Origin: Promethearchaeota archaeon
GTDB taxonomy: Archaea; Asgardarchaeota; Lokiarchaeia; Sigyniarchaeales; SOKP01
Assembly: GCA_011364925.1 (NCBI GenBank)
Contig: RDOA01000040.1
Coordinates: forward strand, 1-34,773
Length of the DNA stretch: 34,773 nucleotides
Direction: 5' to 3'
Part shown: piece by piece, positions 8,108 through 15,669 of the stretch
Layout: every line of letters starts with the position of its first letter
Numbering within the stretch: position 1 is the stretch's first letter
Position numbers and translations under genes: made by a program
Notes under the pieces: generated by a model
Databases searched by the model: none
What the model saw: the letters and a program-made list of their open reading frames with translations, nothing else
Told to the model about the DNA's origin: nothing

Positions 8108-9289
8108 ATGAAACAAAAAAGAAATATCAGGCAGAATAATAAAATATATTATAGTTTATTTGCAGGCATTATACTTTTCCTTTTAACAATATTGTTACCC
8201 GTGTCCAGAGCTGACACAGCAGGACTTCCAACTCGTGGTAATCCTGGTATGGTTTATGATAGTGAATCAGATAAAATAGTTATTTTTGGAGGTTGGAACA
8301 ACACAGATACACCTTATTCAAGTACTTGGGTTTTTGATTATAATTCGGATACCTACGTCAAAAGAGCACCTTCCCCTACACCTCGTAGAAGAGCAGAACC
8401 AGGAATTACTTACGACTTACTAAGAGATATGATAATTCTCTTTGGTGGCAGAGAAAATTTCACCGATACAGGGGATCTTGGGGATTCCTGGATTTATGAT
8501 TATAATTCGGATACATGGACGCGACTTTTTCCAGTTAGTTCCCCTTCAGCCAGGAGAGCCATGAGTATGGCATACGATTCGGAGAGCGATAGGATAGTTC
8601 TTTTCGGAGGGCAGAGCGGTGTTTCCGTGGAAGTGTACTACAATGAGACTTGGGTGGGCAATCCAGGGAGCAATACATGGCAAAAAATGAGTCCTGTATT
8701 AGCCCCCCCAGCTCGAATGAACCATGGTATGGCTTATGACAGTGAAAGCGATCGAATGATCCTTTTTGGAGGATATAGCGGTTCCATTTTCTTCAATGAT
8801 ACATGGGCATACGATTATAACACTAATACTTGGGAGGAGCTCACAAATCCTACTCACCCTTCACCTCGGGGCGCTCACACTATTTCCTACGATAGCGAAT
8901 CAGATAGAATTGTCCTTTTTGGAGGTTCAAGATTGAGTGTAACACTTGATGATACTTGGTTATATGATTATAATACAAATATTTGGGAACAACAAAATCC
9001 ATCTGTAAGTCCATCAGCAAGGAGTCGTCATGGAGCTGCGTATGACTCAGAATCAGATCGATGTATTATCTATGGTGGAACTACAGGAGGCTTCAATAGT
9101 GCTGTTCATATCACAGATGGAAAGACATGGGCATACAATACAAATACGGATACATGGACAGAAGTAGATTTACCACCACCACCACCTCCTACTTTTCCAG
9201 GATATAGTATAGTGTTATTAGTTGCTTCTCTATCTATAATAGTAATTATTCTTAGTAAAAAAATAAAGAAAACTGCGAAGTCAGAATGA
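8108..9289 (+). CDS. Secreted, C-terminally anchored Kelch-repeat beta-propeller protein
   Basis: 393 residues. A signal peptide is visible (basic start, hydrophobic stretch LFAGIILFLLTILLPV, cleavage probably after VSRADT). Residues about 45-350 contain about six Kelch-type blades of roughly 50 residues, each with the pattern YDSESDRIVLFGG ... DTWxYDYNTNTW ... P.SPSAR; the GG doublet and the spaced Tyr/Trp are the Kelch signature. A Pro-rich linker (PPPPPPTFPGY) is followed by a hydrophobic helix (SIVLLVASLSIIVIIL) and a basic tail (SKKIKKTAK). This tripartite end resembles archaeal surface-protein sorting signals processed by archaeosortases, but could be a simple membrane anchor. Likely role: extracellular protein or glycan contact. 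The gene converges on thiC. Confidence 0.85.
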   Translation: MKQKRNIRQNNKIYYSLFAGIILFLLTILLPVSRADTAGLPTRGNPGMVYDSESDKIVIFGGWNNTDTPYSSTWVFDYNSDTYVKRAPSPTPRRRAEPGITYDLLRDMIILFGGRENFTDTGDLGDSWIYDYNSDTWTRLFPVSSPSARRAMSMAYDSESDRIVLFGGQSGVSVEVYYNETWVGNPGSNTWQKMSPVLAPPARMNHGMAYDSESDRMILFGGYSGSIFFNDTWAYDYNTNTWEELTNPTHPSPRGAHTISYDSESDRIVLFGGSRLSVTLDDTWLYDYNTNIWEQQNPSVSPSARSRHGAAYDSESDRCIIYGGTTGGFNSAVHITDGKTWAYNTNTDTWTEVDLPPPPPPTFPGYSIVLLVASLSIIVIILSKKIKKTAKSE

Positions 9290-9327
9290 TGATTACTCAT
9301 CAATCTACCTTCATCCTAAAATAATAC

Positions 9328-9336
9328 TTTTTTTTT
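9328..9336 (+). terminator. Poly-T terminator of the Kelch protein gene
   Basis: Run of nine T residues 39 bases past the stop codon, in the gap between two convergent genes. Archaeal RNA polymerase terminates at such U-runs without a required hairpin. No matching T-run on the other strand was seen here for thiC. Confidence 0.5.
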
Positions 9337-9351
9337 AGTTCTTTGTTAATA

Positions 9352-10665
9352 TTAAACTATTTTTTTTGAAGCAGTTTTGTTTAAGGCATCTTTTAAGATT
9401 TTAATAGCGCAGAATTCCCCACACATGCTACACACATCATCATCCGCTATTCCATTACGATAATGAATCTCTCGTGATAAATCTGGATCAATTGAGTGTT
9501 TTACCATTCCTTCCCAATCGAGATTTTTTCGAGCTATATCCATTTTATAATCCCACTCTGATGCCTTTTTACCATATTTAGCGATATTTACCGCGTGGGC
9601 AGCAATTCTTGAAGCAATTACGCCTTTTTTTACTTCGTCCTTATTAGGTAATGCTAAATGTTCAGAAGGAGTGACGTAACAAAGGTAATCTGCACCAGCT
9701 AATCCTGCCATCACGCCCCCAATTGCGCTTACAATGTGATCGTATCCAGGAGCGATATCTGTAACTAAAGGTCCTAGAACATAAAAAGGAGCATGATCGC
9801 ATAATGATTTCATAATTTCTATGTTTCTTTCAATCTCATGGGCAGGGATGTGTCCTGGACCTTCAACCATTACCTGCACATTTTGCGCCCACGCTCGTTT
9901 TACTAATTTAGATATTTCTATAAGTTCTTGAATCTGTGCGTAATCTGTGGAATCAAAAATTGCTCCAGGCCTCATTCCATCGCCTAGAGACAGTGTAAAA
10001 TCGTATTGTTTAGCTAAGTCTAATAAATAATCGTAATTACGATTAAATGGATTTTCAAGATTGTTTTCGAGAATCCAAGCAGCTAAAAATGTCCCACCGC
10101 GTGAAACAACCCCCATTGTTCTTGGATGGTCTTTTAAGTAATTAACAAGATCTTTAGTTACCCCTACATGAATAGTAAAAAAGTCAACACCTTCTTTAGC
10201 TTGCTGTTCCACAACATTAAAAAGATCGTCTTCGTCAAAGTTAATAATTGCTCCTTTTTTTTCCAGAGATCTTAATGCAGATTGATAGATTGGCACCGTT
10301 CCTATAGGAACATTTATCTCATCTAAGATTTTTTTACGAATGTTATTGACATCTTCCTCGGTTACTCCCGTGCTTAAATCCATGACGGTATCTGCTCCAA
10401 ATTTTACTGCTATCTTTGCTTTTTCTAGTTCTTCCTCAATATTGCAGACCCGTTTACTAGAACCGATATTAGCGTTGATTTTTACTAATAACCCTTCCCC
10501 TATACCGATTGGAACGGTATCCCGCTGATTAGATTTTGGTATGATAATGCGTCCGTTAGCAACACCTTTGCGTACAAACTCAATATCAACTTGCTCTTTT
10601 TGAGCAACGGTTTCCATCTCTCTAGTTGTTTTTCCATCTCTCGCGGTTTTAATAAGTGTGGACAA
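9352..10665 (-). CDS. thiC: Phosphomethylpyrimidine synthase ThiC (radical SAM)
   Basis: Converts aminoimidazole ribotide to HMP-phosphate with S-adenosylmethionine and a [4Fe-4S] cluster. At 437 residues it has the length of the short archaeal/bacterial ThiC. The C-terminal cluster motif C412-x2-C415-x4-C420 (CSMCGEFC) is intact, and NGRIIIPKSNQ, GVVSRGGTFLAAWIL, LGDGMRPG and EGPGHIPAHEIE are classic ThiC signatures. The start is TTG at 10665, chosen over the later ATG (residue 17) because the preceding LIKTARDGKTTREMETVAQK matches the usual ThiC N-terminus; an AAGG precedes it. I looked for a TPP riboswitch in the 190-base upstream region and saw no CUGAGA or equivalent conserved blocks, so regulation must be by other means. 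Confidence 0.96.
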   Translation of the reverse strand: MSTLIKTARDGKTTREMETVAQKEQVDIEFVRKGVANGRIIIPKSNQRDTVPIGIGEGLLVKINANIGSSKRVCNIEEELEKAKIAVKFGADTVMDLSTGVTEEDVNNIRKKILDEINVPIGTVPIYQSALRSLEKKGAIINFDEDDLFNVVEQQAKEGVDFFTIHVGVTKDLVNYLKDHPRTMGVVSRGGTFLAAWILENNLENPFNRNYDYLLDLAKQYDFTLSLGDGMRPGAIFDSTDYAQIQELIEISKLVKRAWAQNVQVMVEGPGHIPAHEIERNIEIMKSLCDHAPFYVLGPLVTDIAPGYDHIVSAIGGVMAGLAGADYLCYVTPSEHLALPNKDEVKKGVIASRIAAHAVNIAKYGKKASEWDYKMDIARKNLDWEGMVKHSIDPDLSREIHYRNGIADDDVCSMCGEFCAIKILKDALNKTASKKIV

Positions 10666-10856
10666 ATCGATTAGCCTTTACTAATTAGTTTAGTATTAAT
10701 GTATCGTAAAGTAATAGTATTCTATATAAAGTAATAAAATTAGCATTAAATTCTTTCGCTTAATAAACGATAAAACAATTCGTGAAGAACTTATCAAACT
10801 CTACATTTATTACAAATTAAAAATTTCAACAATCAAAAATATAATGGGGATACTTT

Positions 10857-11753
10857 ATGGTCAGTAAACAGATGAAATATGTAATTAAAGGATTATGGTA
10901 CAGCAGAAGTCTCGAAATAAAAAAACGGGTAGAGGAACATCGGAAAGGTTTGGAAGCGATGACAGTAGGAGTTAACCTTCCTGACGATGTAGAGTCTGAA
11001 CACGTTGATATAGACGGTTTATCGGGCAAAATATTTGTTACTCCTCATTCGAGAGATGACCGGATTATTTTATTTTTACATGGTGGCGCCTACATCGCGG
11101 GATCAGTTGAAACGTCAAAATATCATTCAGTACTAATCGCTCGTCTTTCTAAAGCCCAACTACTTAATATAAATTATAGACTTGCGCCTGAACATCCCTT
11201 TCCCGCAGCTTTAGATGATGCAGTGAAAGCCTATAACTGGCTCATTGAAGAAAAGAAGTTCAGTCCTAAGAATATTGTAATTGTTGGAGTTTCAGCGGGT
11301 GGAGGATTAGCTATTGCTACCCTTTTAAAGTTAAAAGAATTAAAACTTGAATTACCTTTAGCCGCTGTATGCATCTCGCCTTGGACAGATTTAACTTTTA
11401 CAGGTGCAACTTATAATGAAAGAGCTAAGATCGATCCTTTTACATCTCCCGATAATTTAGATTTTTCTGCGAGGCTTTATGCTGGAGAAAGTGATCCCAG
11501 TAACCCTTATATTTCTCCTATTTATGGGGATCTTAAAGGTTTACCACCTCTATTTGTCATAGCGGGCACAGCTGAAATCCTATATGATGATTCGAATCGT
11601 TTAGCGGAACAGGCTAGAGTCGCAGGGGTTGAAGTGACACTAGACATATGGGAGGATATGATTCACGCTTTTCCCGTATTTGCAAGCGTTGCACCCGAGA
11701 GTAAAAGTGCTATAGAAAAAATAGGTAATTTCATTACTAATTCATTTGAGTAA
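10857..11753 (+). CDS. Alpha/beta hydrolase, hormone-sensitive-lipase (HSL) family esterase
   Basis: 298-residue predicted carboxylesterase for short acyl esters or small lactones. It shows the oxyanion-hole HGG (75-77, FLHGGAYIAGS), the HSL-family YRLAPEHPFPAALDD (107-121), the nucleophile Ser146 in GVSAGG, and His270 in DMIHAFP. The acid is expected in AEILYDD (about 239-245), where many HSL esterases have DPL; Glu240 or one of the following Asp residues would serve, as in epsilon-lactone-hydrolase-like members. No signal peptide, so cytoplasmic. A GGGGAT ribosome binding site about seven bases before the ATG supports the start. It converges on the small gene at 11804. The substrate is unknown. 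Confidence 0.88.
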   Translation: MVSKQMKYVIKGLWYSRSLEIKKRVEEHRKGLEAMTVGVNLPDDVESEHVDIDGLSGKIFVTPHSRDDRIILFLHGGAYIAGSVETSKYHSVLIARLSKAQLLNINYRLAPEHPFPAALDDAVKAYNWLIEEKKFSPKNIVIVGVSAGGGLAIATLLKLKELKLELPLAAVCISPWTDLTFTGATYNERAKIDPFTSPDNLDFSARLYAGESDPSNPYISPIYGDLKGLPPLFVIAGTAEILYDDSNRLAEQARVAGVEVTLDIWEDMIHAFPVFASVAPESKSAIEKIGNFITNSFE

Positions 11754-11755
11754 AT

Positions 11756-11793
11756 AAAAAAAAAGTGAATTTTAAAGTTCATTATTTAAAATT
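11756..11793 (-). terminator. Hairpin plus T-run terminator for the small gene at 11804-12142
   Basis: On the minus strand a perfect 9-base inverted repeat (AATTTTAAA at 11768-11776 with TTTAAAATT at 11785-11793, 8-base loop) is followed by a run of nine T residues (11764-11756). It sits directly downstream of the minus-strand gene ending at 11804 and just after the stop of the convergent esterase gene. Confidence 0.5.
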
Positions 11794-11803
11794 GCACTAA
11801 AGT

Positions 11804-12142
11804 TTAAACATCTGGAGCAGTCATTCCAATAAGCTTATATGCTTCAGCTAAATCTAAAGTCACTTCAACCTTAAACTTAAAGCCTTCAACCTCTCTTGCT
11901 ATAAACAAACTTTGCGCTGTAGCCGCAGCTAAAGCTTCTTTTTCTTTCCCTTTGCCTATCTGGCCGATACCTACAACCATGATGTTTCCATCCTCCGCTG
12001 ATAACACAAGAATACAAAGTGTCTTATCGACTGTAGGATCTGGAGGATTGTCTTTTAACCATTCGATATACATTTTTCCCGCTTTAGCAGCTTGTTCTGG
12101 AGGGAAATAATTGCGAGTAAAAAGTAAAGTAATATCAACCAC
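11804..12142 (-). CDS. Small uncharacterised protein, copy 1 of a local three-member family
   Basis: 112 residues, no family recognised. The order of predicted elements is strand (DITLLFTRNYF), helix (PEQAAKAGKMYIEWLK), strand (KTLCILVLSAE), strand (NIMVVGIGQIG), helix (KEALAAATAQSLFIAREVEG), strand (FKFKVEVTLDL), which fits a ferredoxin-like alpha/beta sandwich of the dimeric-barrel type (inference). Related copies lie at 12257-12577 and 13810-14139 on the same strand, sharing the Y-F/P-P start region, the KAGK-Y helix and a C-terminal APD/APE. The start is GTG at 12142: an in-frame TAA lies four codons upstream and no other start codon intervenes. There is no separate ribosome binding site, so the transcript may be leaderless. 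Confidence 0.75.
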   Translation of the reverse strand: MVDITLLFTRNYFPPEQAAKAGKMYIEWLKDNPPDPTVDKTLCILVLSAEDGNIMVVGIGQIGKGKEKEALAAATAQSLFIAREVEGFKFKVEVTLDLAEAYKLIGMTAPDV

Positions 12143-12256
12143 CTCTTTTGATTATAATAAGATTTATTATTAGAATTTAGGTGAGAAATCATTGAACTTA
12201 AAATTATTTAAGGTTTTACATTTAAGTAAGAAAAAAAAGATTAATTTTTTAAATTA

Positions 12257-12577
12257 TTATTCCGGCGCTTCTATTCCCGCTATAGCAAGCGCTTCGTCAA
12301 AAGTTGACCAAACTCTTATAGTATATTCATATCCTTCAATACTAATGTATTCATATAAGAAACTAGACCAATATGTTAAAGCTTTTTCTAATTGTCCTTC
12401 CTTTACATCATAAATTGCCATTACGACAATTCCATTTTCATTTGTAGTAACTGGAGCACAGAGTTGGACAGCCAAATCCTCTCTTTCGGGGTATTTATCT
12501 CTTGTTTTTACCCAAATTTTGACAACTTCTAACTGTTGATGACTTGGGTATTGCATTTTAGTAATAATATAGGGCAT
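12257..12577 (-). CDS. Small uncharacterised protein, copy 2 of the local family
   Basis: 106 residues, no named family recognised. It aligns along its length with the copies at 11804 and 13810: YIITKMQYPSHQQLEVVKIW replaces ITLLFTRNYFPPEQAAKAGK, and it ends IAGIEAPE where the others end IGMTAPDV and VGLSAPDV. This is the most divergent copy; the KAGKxY part of the first helix is lost and the D-rich loop differs (REDLAVQLCAPVTTNENG). The same strand-helix-strand-strand-helix-strand order can be drawn. The ATG start fits the paralogue alignment. Downstream T-rich sequence on the minus strand (12243-12230) may terminate it. Function unknown; a ligand-binding or dimer-forming role is only a guess. 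Confidence 0.72.
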   Translation of the reverse strand: MPYIITKMQYPSHQQLEVVKIWVKTRDKYPEREDLAVQLCAPVTTNENGIVVMAIYDVKEGQLEKALTYWSSFLYEYISIEGYEYTIRVWSTFDEALAIAGIEAPE

Positions 12578-12674
12578 AATTTCTCGACCTTTCTATTTAG
12601 ATTTCGGTGCAAATCATGACTAGATGGCGAGATATATAAATCTTTACATTATTGTCGGAAAATTGAATGTATTA

Positions 12675-13142
12675 CTAATAACCAATTTTCAACTGCTTTA
12701 AAAGCTCAATTAATGATTCAGTTAAAGTGTAATCTTTTATTTGGGCATAGGGCACGAATTTAGCATCTAACGCGTCTGAGTTTGGAACTGGTTCTTGATT
12801 TTTATCACCTTCTACTTGTTCTACGAAGTAATTAATCAAAACATAATGATATTCAACCTTGCCCTCGTTATCATACATAATTTTATTTATTATTCCTGCA
12901 AGTTTTGATACTTTTACGATAAAACCTGTTTCTTCGTAAGCTTCTCTTTCAGCAGCGTCTTCAACTCTCTCACCGAGATCCAGATGCCCCCCCGGGATTG
13001 CCCAATACCCCGCATCTGGATCGAACTTTCTTTTTACTAACAATAGAGTATTATTTCGTGTTAACATTACGCCCACTCCAACCAAGGGAACAATGGGGTA
13101 TTGTCTTAAATCAAAGGGTTTTAAATCTTTTTTATTAACCAT
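12675..13142 (-). CDS. Nudix hydrolase
   Basis: 155-residue pyrophosphohydrolase acting on a nucleoside diphosphate linked to another group; the substrate is unknown. The Nudix box is complete: G52-x5-E58-x7-R66-E67-x2-E70-E71-x-G73 (GGHLDLGERV ... REAYEETG), and the preceding VKRKFDPDAGYWAIPGGHLD is typical of the ADP-ribose/NTP pyrophosphatase-like small Nudix proteins. I chose the ATG at 13142 (MVNKKDLK); an in-frame TTG at 13151 would add three residues. It is divergent from the phosphatase at 13230, sharing an 87-base promoter region. Confidence 0.9.
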   Translation of the reverse strand: MVNKKDLKPFDLRQYPIVPLVGVGVMLTRNNTLLLVKRKFDPDAGYWAIPGGHLDLGERVEDAAEREAYEETGFIVKVSKLAGIINKIMYDNEGKVEYHYVLINYFVEQVEGDKNQEPVPNSDALDAKFVPYAQIKDYTLTESLIELLKQLKIGY

Positions 13143-13189
13143 TTTCAACAAGTTTTACATGTTATTAATTATAAATACATTTGAAAGAT

Positions 13190-13197
13190 TATAAAGA
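13190..13197 (+). promoter_or_regulatory. TATA-like box of the phosphatase gene
   Basis: TTATAAAG about 33-40 bases before the ATG at 13230, in the short region shared with the divergent Nudix gene. The spacing suggests a very short leader; no clear ribosome binding site is seen. Confidence 0.35.
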
Positions 13198-13229
13198 TAC
13201 AAGTAAGATCAAAAACAAGTATTATCACA

Positions 13230-13721
13230 ATGGTAAGACCGTCCTATTGGCCGATTGGTGGAATGCCTTATAAATCTGAACCGTTCACTTGGATAGTCAA
13301 AGGAAAAATGGCGGCAAGTTGGTGGCCAGATCGACCAGTATTAGAGATATATAAATCCCAAGGAATTACAACAATAATTAATTGCTCTGAATTTGACAAT
13401 CGGAAGGACATTCAAGGATCGTTTCAATATTATCATTTTAGCGTACCTGATTATGGTTTACCAACAGAACAGCAAATAGACAACTTTCTAAAGATATGCG
13501 ATGAGCTCGGTGTAAAGGGCGAACCATTTGTTGTCCATTGCGTTGCAGGGTGTGGGAGAACTGGACAATTCATTGTAGCGTGGGGTGCAAAGAATGGTTA
13601 TATAACTAAAGATATGGATCCTATAAAATGGATTCGAAAGTTTAGACCATGTAGTCTTGAAACAAAGGAACAGATGGATTTTGCTCGTAAAATGGCAAAA
13701 AAATACCAAAATTTTCGATAA
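13230..13721 (+). CDS. Dual-specificity / protein-tyrosine-phosphatase-like protein
   Basis: 163 residues. The Cys-based phosphatase signature HCxxGxxR-T is present as HCVAGCGRTG (nucleophile Cys104, Arg110), and VPDYGLPT supplies the general acid Asp74 on the expected loop 30 residues earlier. The fold is that of small archaeal/eukaryotic dual-specificity phosphatases, which remove phosphate from Tyr, Ser/Thr, or non-protein phosphoesters such as phosphoinositides or 5'-RNA ends. The N-terminus (WPIGGMPYKSEPFTWIVKGK) has the placement-and-loop pattern of this group. A decayed tail of a second copy lies at 14276-14310. Activity is likely, the substrate is unknown. Confidence 0.88.
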   Translation: MVRPSYWPIGGMPYKSEPFTWIVKGKMAASWWPDRPVLEIYKSQGITTIINCSEFDNRKDIQGSFQYYHFSVPDYGLPTEQQIDNFLKICDELGVKGEPFVVHCVAGCGRTGQFIVAWGAKNGYITKDMDPIKWIRKFRPCSLETKEQMDFARKMAKKYQNFR

Positions 13722-13748
13722 TGTAAAGTTATCATCAAAATTATGTTA

Positions 13749-13770
13749 TTATTTTCATACTTGAAAATAA
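13749..13770. terminator. Inverted repeat between convergent genes
   Basis: Perfect 8-base inverted repeat, TTATTTTC with GAAAATAA, separated by six bases, in the gap between the convergent phosphatase (ends 13721) and copy 3 of the small family (ends 13810). A run of T on the minus strand lies just before the repeat as read from that gene. A role in termination is plausible but the order of stem and T-run is not the classic one. Confidence 0.3.
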
Positions 13771-13809
13771 AAAAAAGTTTGATTTAGAGCTAATATAACG
13801 AAAACTTAT

Positions 13810-14139
13810 CTAAACATCTGGAGCCGAGAGCCCTACAAGCGGCATTGCTTCAGGTAAGTCATAATATATATCCATTGACATTTTAATATCCTCGACACCT
13901 TCAGCTAGGACAAGCAATCTCTTCGATGTGAGATCCATAGCCTCTTTGACTTTTCCCTCCTTAACAGAAGATATTGCGATTGCGTGCAATCCTTCTTTTT
14001 CTAATTTAACACCGGATAATAATATAGGTTTACTCACTGATCGATCTGCTGGGAATTTCTTCATAGCTTCAAGATAGGCTTTACCAGCTTTCTCTGCCTG
14101 TGAAGCGGGATACCAAGTTTGAGTTATAATTAATACCAT
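13810..14139 (-). CDS. Small uncharacterised protein, copy 3 of the local family
   Basis: 109 residues, closest to copy 1 (11804). Shared parts are ITQTWYPASQAEKAGKAYLE in the first strand and helix, a K-P-x-L-L-S strand, GLHAIAISSVKEGKVKEAMD in the middle, and the end PLVGLSAPDV. The start was set at the internal ATG at 14139 (MVLIITQTWYP) rather than the upstream ATG at 14208, because all three copies then start at the same point and the extra 23 residues look like translated leader; a GGAAG ribosome binding site lies before it. Family function unknown. Confidence 0.75.
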   Translation of the reverse strand: MVLIITQTWYPASQAEKAGKAYLEAMKKFPADRSVSKPILLSGVKLEKEGLHAIAISSVKEGKVKEAMDLTSKRLLVLAEGVEDIKMSMDIYYDLPEAMPLVGLSAPDV

Positions 14140-14275
14140 ATAATTCACTTCCTTTTTAATTATATATAATACCTTGAAAGGGATTCTGGTTTCTAAAATT
14201 AGAAACACGATAAATAGAAAGCACTTTAATTTAAATTTTTACATTTTTATCAATTTGCTAAATAAGGTGAAAATT

Positions 14276-14310
14276 GCTAAAAAATATCAAAAATTCCGAT
14301 AATGTAAAGT
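14276..14310 (+). pseudogene. Remnant of the 3' end of a second phosphatase gene
   Basis: These 35 bases match the end of the phosphatase gene and the bases after its stop (13695-13729) at 31 of 35 positions, including an identical 14-base run across the stop codon. Translated in that frame it reads AKKYQKFR-stop against AKKYQNFR-stop; three of the four differences are third-position silent changes. Nothing upstream in the gap can be read as the rest of the gene. The remainder of the 14140-14406 gap shows only AT-rich promoter-like sequence. Confidence 0.6.
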
Positions 14311-14406
14311 ATTTATTGTATTATTTTTATTAGGTTAGTAAGTTTACCTAGAATACTTAAGATTAGAAGAATATAAACTAAGAAAATACAGTCGTTCAGA
14401 GCGCAT

Positions 14407-15561
14407 ATGAATAAATCTGATTATATTTATATGATTTTAGACAATGTGTTAGTCTATAACATTAATCTTCCTCCGGAATATCAAGGTGAGGGATTACACG
14501 AGCACCTTAATAAGTTTGATGAAGATAACGTAAAAATTGTTGCTGGTTTTAACAAGAATTTCTTGGAACATTTTTTAGCAGTAACTAAGGGTAAACTTCA
14601 AAAAGAAGTTAGCGATCTTTTAAAAAAGATGGAAAAGATTTCCTATATGGTCGGACCCCTTGGAAATTTGAGTTATTTAGGGAGCGATCAAGTAGAATAC
14701 ATCTTAACTAAAATAGATTCTTTTAAATTAAATGAAATTAGCGAAGAAAAAATAGGTCATATTGCTGATGAGCAGCTAAGAGAACAATTTGGAGGAACTG
14801 GAGGTTATGGCACTTCTGAAGCGTTGGAAAACCAATTAGCCAGTGCGGCGTTTTATTTAATGAACATGGGCTATTCTCAAGAAGAAATTCAAGAAAAATT
14901 TAACGAAGTGAGGGAGGATCCTACGAAATTAGAAGCGTTATTCACACTCCAACAGAGGGAAATATATAATCTACCATCAGAAATACAACCTTCTCCTCCA
15001 TCAGCTTCAGAGCGTCCACAGGAAACTTCAATAGAACAAAGTCAAGATTTGAACGAGTCAATTGCTCAACATATTAAGGATATTCATCAAGACATCACTG
15101 AAGAAAGAGCCCAAAAAGTTAATCTGATACTCGATGAAATAAAAGACTATGTAAGAGACGAGTTATCAGAGCTTCAAGAAAAAGTATTCAGACAAATGCA
15201 TCCTGATAGATTAAGCCGCGCTTTGAAAATGCTTAAAACTACGAAAAGAAAGTCAAAAAGGATGGAGTTATATATAGAATGGTTTTCCGATAGCCTACTC
15301 CTCTCAAAAATTGAGTTGAAAGTTGAGCATTGGCAGGTTTCATCGTCAGCTGATCATTCTAGCGCCGGAGTATATACCGCAGGAATAGACTTTTCGAGAT
15401 ATGATAATATTATCAAAGACTTCACAGACGCTAAACTAGCTAAAGTTGTTAACATTTGTAGACGCATATTACAAAATCCTACAAAAAGAGCGATTCAAAA
15501 ATTAGGACAAGATTTGATTTCAGAAACCGGTTTCGATGAGCATCTCTATTTTACAGATTAA
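14407..15561 (+). CDS. Uncharacterised protein with possible UBA-like segment
   Basis: 384 residues, no family recognised. Residues 1-120 look like an alpha/beta domain (DYIYMILDNVLVYNINLPPE, VAGFNKNFLEHFLAVTKG). Residues about 138-185 form three short helices around LMNMGYSQEEIQEKF; the MGY turn after a leucine-rich helix is what UBA-type ubiquitin-binding domains show, but one motif is weak evidence. A Pro/Ser/Gln linker (about 188-215) follows. The C-terminal half is helical (IHQDITEERAQKVNLILDEI, VFRQMHPDRLSRALKMLKTT), ending in FDEHLYFTD. No signal peptide or membrane segment, so cytoplasmic. A TATA-like AGAATATAAAC about 32 bases before the ATG suggests a short or absent leader. It may belong with the window's RING protein, but this is speculative. 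Confidence 0.75.
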   Translation: MNKSDYIYMILDNVLVYNINLPPEYQGEGLHEHLNKFDEDNVKIVAGFNKNFLEHFLAVTKGKLQKEVSDLLKKMEKISYMVGPLGNLSYLGSDQVEYILTKIDSFKLNEISEEKIGHIADEQLREQFGGTGGYGTSEALENQLASAAFYLMNMGYSQEEIQEKFNEVREDPTKLEALFTLQQREIYNLPSEIQPSPPSASERPQETSIEQSQDLNESIAQHIKDIHQDITEERAQKVNLILDEIKDYVRDELSELQEKVFRQMHPDRLSRALKMLKTTKRKSKRMELYIEWFSDSLLLSKIELKVEHWQVSSSADHSSAGVYTAGIDFSRYDNIIKDFTDAKLAKVVNICRRILQNPTKRAIQKLGQDLISETGFDEHLYFTD

Positions 15562-15669
15562 CTCGAATTATTATCTCGGGTTGTTTTTCCTATTCTGCTA
15601 TAATATTTATATACTTTATATGTATTATCTTTAATAGTACTTCGATGACGTTAAGGAGAAAATTATAGA

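Noticed and set aside
9172-9192. CCA-type triplet repeat in the Kelch gene
   Set aside because: It encodes the Pro-rich linker before the membrane anchor and is too short to call a repeat feature.
10666-10856. Possible TPP riboswitch upstream of thiC
   Set aside because: No CUGAGA block and no second conserved block could be found; the region is plain AT-rich promoter-like sequence.
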